Shown here: positions 1 to 4,289 of the stretch, in pieces
Numbering within the stretch: the first letter of the stretch is position 1
How the letters are laid out: every line of letters starts with the position of its first letter
NCBI GenBank assembly: GCA_017543725.1
Contig: JAFYFO010000394.1
Location: 1-6,623, forward strand
Direction of reading: 5' to 3'
Source of the DNA: Eubacterium sp.
Lineage (GTDB): Bacteria; Bacillota; Clostridia; Oscillospirales; Acutalibacteraceae
DNA length: 6,623 nt
Translations under genes and position numbers: made by a program
Notes under the pieces: model-generated
Databases searched by the model: none
The model's input: only the letters and a program-made list of their open reading frames with translations
What the model was told of the DNA's origin: nothing

Positions 1-89
1 AATCATTTGAAATATATGAAAGAAAATATAATAAATTCAGGCAATTATATCCTGCGCTGAAAGGATTTTATGAGGAGGAAATAAAATGA
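1..89 (+). CDS. C-terminal end of an FGGY-family carbohydrate kinase (partial, 5' cut by window edge)
   Basis: Reading from base 3, the frame is open for 28 codons to a TGA at 87-89 and contains the segment YNKFRQLYPALKGFY. A Tyr/Phe-rich helix followed by 'LYPALK' close to the stop is the usual C-terminal signature of xylulokinase-like FGGY sugar kinases, which phosphorylate a ketose with ATP in the cytoplasm. The stop overlaps the ATG of the next gene (ATGA, 86-89), and the next gene's ribosome binding site lies inside this coding end. The two are therefore almost certainly one operon with translational coupling. Partnering with a fucose/arabinose-isomerase-family enzyme suggests the kinase acts on the isomerase's ketose product (fuculose, ribulose or similar). 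The substrate cannot be told from 28 residues. Family assignment is fairly secure because of the motif and context, but only the tail is visible. Confidence 0.75.
   Translation, partial: SFEIYERKYNKFRQLYPALKGFYEEEIK
73..78 (+). promoter_or_regulatory. Ribosome binding site of the isomerase gene
   Basis: AGGAGG lies 7 bases before the ATG at 86 and sits within the last codons of the upstream kinase. It fixes the isomerase start and supports coupled translation. Confidence 0.85.
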
Positions 90-1564
90 AAAACATTCCT
101 GAAGTTAAACTCGGCATTATTGCCGTATCGCGCGACTGCTTCCCGATTGAACTTTCAAAGAAAAGAAGAGAGGCGATAGTTAAGGCGTACAGCGGCGAGA
201 TTTATGAATGTCCGATAGCGGTTGAAAACGAACTTGATATGCTCGACGCCGTTAAGGATGTTGCTCTTGAAGAGTGCAACGCGCTTGTTGTTTTTCTCGG
301 CAATTTCGGACCCGAAACGCCCGAAACTCTCATAGCGGAAAAATTTGACGGTCCCGTTATGTTTGTTGCAGCCGCAGAGGGCGACGGCGACCTTATCAAC
401 GGCAGGGGCGACGCATATTGCGGTATGCTCAACTGTTCGTATAATCTTGCTATGCGCCATCTTAAAGGCTATATTCCGTCCTATCCTGTCGGAACAGCGG
501 AAGATATCGCCGATATGATTGAGGAATTTATTCCCGTTGCAAGAGCGGTTATCGGAGTTAAGAATCTGAAAATTATAACCTTCGGTCCGCGTCCCCAGGA
601 TTTCTTTGCCTGCAACGCTCCAATTAAGGGCTTATATGAAATAGGAGTTGAAATCGAGGAAAACAGCGAACTTGACCTTCTTGTTGCATATAAAGAGCAT
701 GAAAACGATGAGCGTATTCCTGCCGTTTGTGAAGATATGGCAAAAGAACTCGGAGTTAAAGGAAACAACTATCCCGATATGCTTCCCAGAATGGCGCAGT
801 TTGAATTAACTCTTCTTGATTGGGCAAAAGAGCATATCGGCGCAAGAAAATATGTTGTTTTTGCCGATAAATGCTGGCCCGCTTTCCCGAAACAGTTCGG
901 ATTTGAGCCGTGCTATGTTAATTCAAGGCTTGCAAGCAGGGGAATTCCCGTTGCCTGCGAGGTTGATATCTACGGCGCACTTTCTGAATATATCGGCGCT
1001 TGCATTTCAAACGACGCTGTAACGCTTCTTGATATAAACAATTCCGTTCCCGCCTCTCTTTATGAAAAAGAAATCAAGGGAAAGAGCGATTATAAGTTAA
1101 CGGATACCTTTATGGCGTTCCACTGCGGAAACACTCCCTCCTGCAAAATGTGCGCCGACCGCGCTGTTAAATATCAACTCATTCAGCACAGATTGCTTGA
1201 ACCCGAAGGAAGCGAGCCCGATTTCACAAGGGGAACTCTTGAGGGCGATATCGCGGCGGGCGATATAACTTTCTATCGCTTGCAGTGCGACAGCGAAGGA
1301 AAACTCCGCTCATATATCGCTCAGGGCGAAGTTCTTGATGTTAAAACAGGCTCTTTCGGCGGCATAGGCGTTTTTGCAATCCCCGAAATGGGAAGATTCT
1401 ATCGCCATGTTCTGATTGAAAAGCACTATCCGCACCACGGCGCAGTTGCTTTCGGAAACTACGGCAAAGCGCTCTATGAAACTTTCAAATATCTCGGAAT
1501 TGAGGACATCGCCTATAATCAGCCGAAAAACCTTCCATATCCGACAGAAAATCCGTTTGAATAA
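86..1564 (+). CDS. L-fucose/L-arabinose isomerase family protein (ketol isomerase)
   Basis: This 492-residue protein resembles the FucI-like sugar isomerases, cytoplasmic Mn-dependent enzymes that interconvert an aldose and a ketose (L-fucose/L-fuculose, D-arabinose/D-ribulose or L-arabinose/L-ribulose). Candidate metal ligands fall in the family's expected order: Glu292 in ACEVD, Asp316 in TLLDINN, and a C-terminal His at 450 or 451 in YPHHGAVAFG. A further His346 lies in FHCGNTP, next to a Cys pair (CKMC, 353-356). The N-terminal part (about 8-170) looks like the alpha/beta fold that opens these proteins, including VVFLGNFGPETP near 68-79. At 492 residues it is about 100 shorter than E. coli FucI (591), so it is probably one of the shorter Firmicutes relatives of uncertain substrate. 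The start is fixed by AGGAGG 7 bases upstream and by the ATGA overlap with the kinase. A terminator follows directly. The family call is firm; the substrate is not, so no gene symbol is given. Confidence 0.85.
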   Translation: MKNIPEVKLGIIAVSRDCFPIELSKKRREAIVKAYSGEIYECPIAVENELDMLDAVKDVALEECNALVVFLGNFGPETPETLIAEKFDGPVMFVAAAEGDGDLINGRGDAYCGMLNCSYNLAMRHLKGYIPSYPVGTAEDIADMIEEFIPVARAVIGVKNLKIITFGPRPQDFFACNAPIKGLYEIGVEIEENSELDLLVAYKEHENDERIPAVCEDMAKELGVKGNNYPDMLPRMAQFELTLLDWAKEHIGARKYVVFADKCWPAFPKQFGFEPCYVNSRLASRGIPVACEVDIYGALSEYIGACISNDAVTLLDINNSVPASLYEKEIKGKSDYKLTDTFMAFHCGNTPSCKMCADRAVKYQLIQHRLLEPEGSEPDFTRGTLEGDIAAGDITFYRLQCDSEGKLRSYIAQGEVLDVKTGSFGGIGVFAIPEMGRFYRHVLIEKHYPHHGAVAFGNYGKALYETFKYLGIEDIAYNQPKNLPYPTENPFE

Positions 1565-1568
1565 AACC

Positions 1569-1606
1569 AAGCAAAAAAAGAAGGCTTTGAGCCTTCTTTT
1601 TTGCTT
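1569..1606. terminator. Bidirectional rho-independent terminator between convergent genes
   Basis: The core stem GAAGGC (1580-1585) pairs with GCCTTC (1591-1596) around the loop TTTGA. It is flanked by seven A (1573-1579) on the left and six T (1597-1602) on the right, with a further AAGC/GCTT pairing outside. Read rightward it gives a stem plus U-tract for the isomerase operon; read leftward the A-run becomes the U-tract for the luxS transcript. The placement in a 52-bp gap between converging stop codons fits a shared terminator. Confidence 0.9.
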
Positions 1607-1616
1607 ATATTAATAT

Positions 1617-2141
1617 TTACGAATCAAAGAAATGCTGTCCGTCGTCCGTTATAAGGCGACGGGTTTCGGGATATTCGAAAATGCTGCTGTTTTCTTTATT
1701 TTCTTCAAGATAAGATGCAAATTCCCTTGCATACCATTTTGCCATTTCAAGATTGTGCATAAGGTAGTGTCCGCAGTTAACGGGCGCAGTTCCGGGAACT
1801 TCACCGGCGTTTTCAACAGATTTGAAAGCGCCGAGCAAAAGGCTGTATATTTCCCGCGGAGCGCGGTTTCCTTTCAGGATAAGATAAAATCCTGTAAGGC
1901 AGCCCATAGGTCCCCAGTAAATAACTTCGTCTTTCCAATCGGGGTCGTTGCGGAGATAGGTTGCAATAATATGCTCAAGCGAGTGCATTGCCGCAACATC
2001 AATAACAGGCTCTCTGTTTGGTCTTTTAAGCCTTATATCATATGTTGTAAGTGAAAAATCGCCGAGGGTGTCAACCCTGCTTGTGAAAATTCCGGGAACA
2101 ATTTTTGTGTGGTCAACGGAAAAACTTTTGATTAATTCCAT
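1617..2141 (-). CDS. luxS: S-ribosylhomocysteine lyase LuxS (autoinducer-2 synthase)
   Basis: LuxS cleaves S-ribosylhomocysteine into homocysteine and 4,5-dihydroxy-2,3-pentanedione, the precursor of autoinducer-2, in the cytosolic activated methyl cycle. The 174-residue product has the usual family length plus a short C-terminal extension. It shows the HxxEH metal motif HSLEH at 53-57 (ligands His53 and His57, catalytic Glu56), the catalytic cysteine Cys81 in GPMGC, and the third metal ligand Cys123 in NCGHY. The N-terminal SFSVDHTKIVPGI and the DIRLKRPN segment (35-42) are also characteristic. All key residues are present, so an active enzyme is expected. The ATG is preceded by AGGAGG (complement of 2148-2153) at a 6-base spacing. 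The gene lies 18 bases downstream of the patatin gene on the same strand and ends at the shared terminator, so it should be the last gene of that unit. No nucleosidase (Pfs) gene is visible nearby. Confidence 0.97.
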   Translation of the reverse strand: MELIKSFSVDHTKIVPGIFTSRVDTLGDFSLTTYDIRLKRPNREPVIDVAAMHSLEHIIATYLRNDPDWKDEVIYWGPMGCLTGFYLILKGNRAPREIYSLLLGAFKSVENAGEVPGTAPVNCGHYLMHNLEMAKWYAREFASYLEENKENSSIFEYPETRRLITDDGQHFFDS

Positions 2142-2147
2142 ATGTTT

Positions 2148-2153
2148 CCTCCT
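2148..2153 (-). promoter_or_regulatory. Ribosome binding site of luxS
   Basis: CCTCCT on the plus strand reads AGGAGG on the coding strand, 6 bases before the luxS ATG, inside the 18-base gap after the patatin stop codon. Confidence 0.85.
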
Positions 2154-2159
2154 AAGTGC

Positions 2160-3005
2160 CTATTTGATAAATTCTCTGACTTTATCAAGCATTTCTTCTC
2201 CCTGAGTTCTTCCGAGTTGATAAATGCTTTCAAGTTTTGCCTTGTTTTTTTCAAGGGTGGGGCAGTCAAGGTCAACAAGCGGCTGAATAACAAGCGCTCT
2301 GCCTTCTTCTTCCATTTTGTGAACATATTCAAGTTGAGCGTTGTAAACATTATGTCTGTTTTCAACTGCGGCTGCAACATTGGGATATTTTCTTGAAATA
2401 AGTTTTGTGAATCGGGGATTAACAGGCTGTTTAACATAGTCTTTAAACTGAGTTAAGATAACAACTGCCTTTTCGCATCCGTCCTCAAGCGCCCTTTCAA
2501 GCGGAATTGAATCAACCAAACCGCCGTCGAAATAAAGTTCGCCTCCGATTTCGCAGCCCTTTGTGAAAAAGGGGAGGGCGCAACTCGCTCTTATTTCAGG
2601 GCATCCTCTGGGTCTGAGCGTTTTGGGATATAAGTATTCGGGCTTTCCGGTTTTGGCGTTTGCAACAACACAGCAGTAAACAGCGCCCGATTTCTCAAAC
2701 TCCTCCTGATTGAGCGGCATAATATCATAACTGAGTTCGCCGAAAATCCAATCATAGTTCAGGTATTCGCCGCCGCTGATAAAATGGCGCCAGCCCATAT
2801 ATCTTTTATCATTTATGTAGTTGATTGTTATATCGTGCTGACGGCGGGCGCACTTTCCGAGAAAGGAAGCGCCGTTGCAGCTTCCTGCAGAAACTCCGAT
2901 AACATACGGAAATTCAATTCCGTTTTCAATAAAAACATCAAGAACTCCGCTTGTGTAAACCCCTCTTGAGCCGCCGCCTTCAAGAACCAATCCGCAATGA
3001 AACAT
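2160..3005 (-). CDS. Patatin-like phospholipase/acyl hydrolase
   Basis: This is a patatin-family serine hydrolase, expected to cleave acyl esters of lipids using a Ser-Asp dyad. Numbered from the chosen ATG (281 residues), the glycine-rich oxyanion loop GGGSRG is at 10-15, the nucleophile elbow GVSAG at 37-41 with Ser39, and the catalytic Asp160 in YFDGG. All are in the family's order and spacing. There is no signal peptide or membrane helix, so it is probably cytoplasmic or peripherally membrane-associated, as for the bacterial patatin family of about 280 residues. An in-frame TTG at 3026 would add seven residues, but GGGAGA (complement of about 3013-3018) lies about 8 bases before the ATG at 3005. 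The resulting N-terminus MFHCGLVLEGGG also matches the usual family start. It sits between a small membrane-protein gene and luxS on the same strand. The lipid substrate cannot be predicted. Confidence 0.9.
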   Translation of the reverse strand: MFHCGLVLEGGGSRGVYTSGVLDVFIENGIEFPYVIGVSAGSCNGASFLGKCARRQHDITINYINDKRYMGWRHFISGGEYLNYDWIFGELSYDIMPLNQEEFEKSGAVYCCVVANAKTGKPEYLYPKTLRPRGCPEIRASCALPFFTKGCEIGGELYFDGGLVDSIPLERALEDGCEKAVVILTQFKDYVKQPVNPRFTKLISRKYPNVAAAVENRHNVYNAQLEYVHKMEEEGRALVIQPLVDLDCPTLEKNKAKLESIYQLGRTQGEEMLDKVREFIK

Positions 3006-3031
3006 TTTGTTTTCTCCCATATTCAAAATTC

Positions 3032-3059
3032 AACCGCCCTTAAATAATTAAGAGCGGTT
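3032..3059. other. Hairpin between the small membrane-protein gene and the patatin gene
   Basis: AACCGC (3032-3037) plus CTTAA (3039-3043) pairs with TTAAG (3048-3052) plus GCGGTT (3054-3059), with one C/A mismatch and an ATAA loop. On the plus strand it is followed by TTT-CGG-TTTTTTT. On the minus strand, the direction in which the flanking genes are read, it is followed only by GAATTTTG. It could act as a weak attenuator or as an mRNA-stabilising 3' end that lowers downstream expression, rather than as a strong terminator for the operon. Confidence 0.5.
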
Positions 3060-3068
3060 TCGGTTTTT

Positions 3069-3326
3069 TTATTCAGCCTTTTTCTTTGCTGCTGCTTTTT
3101 TCTTCGGCTTCGGTTTTTCTTCTGCCTTTTCTTCTTCAACTTTTGCTTCTTCTTCGTTAACCTCGATTATTTCAAGGTCGTTATCACATTCAAAGAAGTC
3201 GTTATCATCAAAGTATTCGGGCTCTTCCTTCGCCGTGAGTTTCTTAACAGCATAAACTGCCGCTGCAGCAAGTCCTGCAATAGCAACAATAACTGCGATT
3301 ATTTTGCATATCTTTTTGAAGTCCAT
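3069..3326 (-). CDS. Small single-pass membrane protein with charged cytoplasmic-type tail
   Basis: I do not recognise a named family for this 85-residue protein. Residues 1-8 (MDFKKICK) are basic, residues 9-26 form one hydrophobic Ala/Ile/Val helix, and KKLTAK follows. Residues 34-68 are strongly acidic (DDNDFFECDNDLEI, then a Glu-rich run). The C-terminus is a Lys/Ala/Pro tail (KPKPKKKAAAKKK, about 71-83) resembling histone-like or cell-wall/nucleic-acid-binding tails. The bipolar charge (acidic middle, basic end) is notable. The helix has no AxA-type cleavage site, so an anchored protein is more likely than a secreted one; topology is uncertain. The start is supported by GGAGG (complement of 3334-3338), 7 bases before the ATG, and by a good promoter just upstream. 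It is the first gene of a leftward unit with the patatin and luxS genes, although a hairpin and a gap of 63 bases to the patatin ATG separate it from the next gene. Confidence 0.75.
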   Translation of the reverse strand: MDFKKICKIIAVIVAIAGLAAAAVYAVKKLTAKEEPEYFDDNDFFECDNDLEIIEVNEEEAKVEEEKAEEKPKPKKKAAAKKKAE

Positions 3327-3333
3327 TTCATTA

Positions 3334-3338
3334 CCTCC
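3334..3338 (-). promoter_or_regulatory. Ribosome binding site of the small membrane protein gene
   Basis: CCTCC on the plus strand gives GGAGG, 7 bases before the ATG at 3326. A second ATG between them is out of frame. Confidence 0.75.
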
Positions 3339-3363
3339 ACCAAAATTTCAATATTACATAAAC

Positions 3364-3392
3364 ATTATATATTTATTTCACTTTAAAGTCAA
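3364..3392 (-). promoter_or_regulatory. Sigma-A-type promoter for the leftward unit (small protein, patatin, luxS)
   Basis: On the minus strand the -35 box is TTGACT (complement of 3387-3392) and the -10 box is TATAAT (complement of 3364-3369), separated by exactly 17 bases. Eleven of the twelve consensus bases match. A start near 3357 would leave a leader of about 30 bases containing the ribosome binding site. The housekeeping consensus suggests steady expression; no operator is evident. Confidence 0.8.
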
Positions 3393-3410
3393 GTTAGAAA
3401 TATTAAATAG

Positions 3411-3466
3411 TTTCGCGTTGCGCGTTTCGCGTTTCGCGTTGCGCGTTTCGTGTTTCGCGTTGCGCG
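3411..3466. repeat. GC-rich heptamer tandem repeat (8 units, 21-bp superperiod)
   Basis: Eight consecutive heptamers of the form TTTCGCG or TTGCGCG run without a gap, with one variant TTTCGTG (3446-3452) and a decayed ninth unit TTGCAGA (3467-3473). The order of unit types is T-G-T, T-G-T, T-G-(decayed), so the array is also a 21-bp repeat copied about 2.7 times. It is an abrupt island of CG-rich sequence in very AT-rich DNA, just upstream of the leftward promoter. Such heptamer arrays are known as short tandemly repeated repetitive sequences in cyanobacteria; here the function is unknown. Confidence 0.9.
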
Positions 3467-3669
3467 TTGCAGAGTATTTCATTTAACTTTTGTTTTAACA
3501 GTTTTTATTTATCAATTATTTATTTTCAACGGTTTTTCTTTGTGATATATTATATATGTGTCAAAAAAACAAAGCATTTGAAGAAGAAAATTGAAAAAAA
3601 TAAATTTTTTTAAAAATTTTTGTAAGATTTCGGGATTAAAAAGTACATACATATAGAGGATGAAATTCT
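3467..3669. other. AT-rich divergent intergenic stretch without a gene
   Basis: Together with the promoter and repeat to its left, this makes up the roughly 360-bp gap between the divergent units. It holds runs of A and T (for example 3593-3620), a tentative rightward promoter and no convincing reading frame. No tRNA, riboswitch-like fold or CRISPR spacer pattern is seen. Confidence 0.6.
3525..3553 (+). promoter_or_regulatory. Tentative promoter for the sigma-factor operon
   Basis: TTCAAC (3525-3530) and TATTAT (3548-3553) are spaced by 17 bases. An overlapping reading gives an extended -10, TGA-TATATT (3543-3551). The -35 is weak, and in such AT-rich DNA chance matches are common. It would give a long leader of about 130 bases. 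I found no clear ECF-type -35/-10 pair that would show autoregulation. Confidence 0.35.
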
Positions 3670-3676
3670 GTGGGAA

Positions 3677-3682
3677 AGGAGG
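3677..3682 (+). promoter_or_regulatory. Ribosome binding site that sets a TTG start for the sigma factor
   Basis: AAGGAGGTG contains AGGAGG at 3677-3682, eight bases before TTG at 3691. Using the in-frame GTG at 3670 instead would put this strong site inside the coding sequence and leave that start without a ribosome binding site. Confidence 0.8.
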
Positions 3683-3690
3683 TGCATCAT

Positions 3691-4206
3691 TTGGCGGACA
3701 GAAATATCAAAAAGCAGGCGGATAAAACGCTAAGGGAAGCCTATGAAAAATACTATGCTTCGATTTATAAATTCTGCCTCTCAAAAATGAAAAACGACAG
3801 TTGGAGCGTTGAAGACTGCGTTCAGGAAGCGTTTTTGGTTTTCTATAACAGACTGCTTAGGGGCGAGGAATTCGAATTTGTTCAGGCATTTTTGTTTAAA
3901 ACTGCTTCAAACCTTATCAAGAAGCGCTATGCTCAACTTAAAAAACAGGAAAAAGATATAAGTCTTGAAGAGGTTAAGAAAATACCCTCGCAAAGCGCGG
4001 ATATAGACGACCGCCTGAGTTTTGAAGAATATTCAAAAATGATAAGCGATGCCCTCAGCGACACAGACAGAGAAATCTTCACCCTTCGCTACATAGAGGA
4101 GTTATCAATTACAGAAATATCAAACGAACTTGGCTTAACAATAAGCAATGTTTCAACCCGATTATCAAGAATGAGAGAAAAAATCAGAAAGATTATAAAA
4201 ATGTAG
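3691..4206 (+). CDS. ECF-type RNA polymerase sigma factor (sigma-70 family)
   Basis: The 171-residue protein has the two-domain layout of extracytoplasmic-function sigma factors, which direct RNA polymerase to a small set of promoters. Region 2 spans about 14-83, with the core-binding/-10 segment SVEDCVQEAFLVFYNRL (39-55) and the basic helix ASNLIKKRYAQLKK (72-85). A charged linker follows. Region 4 spans about 119-169, with DTDREIFTLRY and the helix-turn-helix SITEISNELGLTISNVSTRL (139-158) for the -35 box. There is no region 3 or extended tail, so it is a minimal ECF factor. The TTG start is chosen from the ribosome binding site; a GTG at 3670 would add seven residues. The stop codon TAG is contributed by a palindromic element. 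The downstream membrane protein is the candidate anti-sigma or sensor partner. I cannot assign the ECF subgroup or its target promoters. Confidence 0.92.
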   Translation: MADRNIKKQADKTLREAYEKYYASIYKFCLSKMKNDSWSVEDCVQEAFLVFYNRLLRGEEFEFVQAFLFKTASNLIKKRYAQLKKQEKDISLEEVKKIPSQSADIDDRLSFEEYSKMISDALSDTDREIFTLRYIEELSITEISNELGLTISNVSTRLSRMREKIRKIIKM

Positions 4207-4257
4207 GGAACGATGCCCTCATCGTTCCGCGGCAAGATGAAGGCATCTTGCCCTACA
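4202..4257. repeat. 56-bp palindromic two-hairpin element (MITE/REP-like) between sigma and membrane-protein genes
   Basis: The outer arms TGTAGGG (4202-4208) and CCCTACA (4251-4257) are exact inverse complements. Inside, GGAACGATG (4207-4215) pairs with CATCGTTCC (4220-4228) across loop CCCT, and GGCAAGATG (4231-4239) pairs with CATCTTGCC (4244-4252) across loop AAGG. The two hairpins are near inverted copies of each other around a GC centre, and the stem differences between them are compensated base pairs. I recall elements of this layout (TGTAGGG, hairpin, GCGG, hairpin, CCCTACA) as common dispersed intergenic repeats in gut Clostridia, but I cannot check copies here. No T-run follows at terminator distance, so it is not a standard terminator. 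It supplies the sigma gene's TAG stop (4204-4206). Confidence 0.9.
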
Positions 4258-4276
4258 GAAATTCGTTTTTTCTCGG

Positions 4277-4283
4277 AAAGGAG
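4277..4283 (+). promoter_or_regulatory. Ribosome binding site that sets the start of the LRR membrane protein
   Basis: AAAGGAG lies 6 bases before ATG 4290. The longer in-frame reading begins at a TTG (4248) inside the palindromic element and has no ribosome binding site. Confidence 0.85.
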
Positions 4284-4289
4284 AAAAAT

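Noticed and set aside
155..460. Minus-strand frames inside the isomerase gene
   Set aside because: They are antisense to a well-supported gene and have no recognisable protein features.
1632..2054. 140-codon plus-strand frame opposite luxS
   Set aside because: It is antisense to a luxS gene with all catalytic residues, and has no family resemblance or ribosome binding site.
3006..3026. TTG or first-ATG start of the patatin protein (seven or five residues longer)
   Set aside because: GGGAGA would overlap or lie downstream of these starts and is correctly spaced for ATG 3005, which also gives the usual family N-terminus.
3411..3466. CRISPR array
   Set aside because: The units are contiguous heptamers without spacers and no cas-like gene is present.
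3304..3486. 60-codon plus-strand frame across the heptamer repeat, giving a repeated FALRVS(R/C) peptide
   Set aside because: It is the translation of the 21-bp repeat (a multiple of three, so it stays open), it overlaps the promoter and start of the minus-strand gene, and it has no ribosome binding site.
3670..3690. GTG start for the sigma factor seven codons upstream
   Set aside because: The strong AGGAGG lies inside this extension and is ideally spaced for TTG 3691.
4231..4271. Second hairpin of the palindromic element plus the later T-run (4266-4271) as a terminator
   Set aside because: The T-run is 13 bases from the hairpin, separated by mixed sequence, and the next gene lies just downstream in the same direction.
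4248..4289. TTG start for the LRR protein inside the palindromic element
   Set aside because: It has no ribosome binding site, the residues derive from repeat sequence, and AAAGGAG is ideally placed for ATG 4290.
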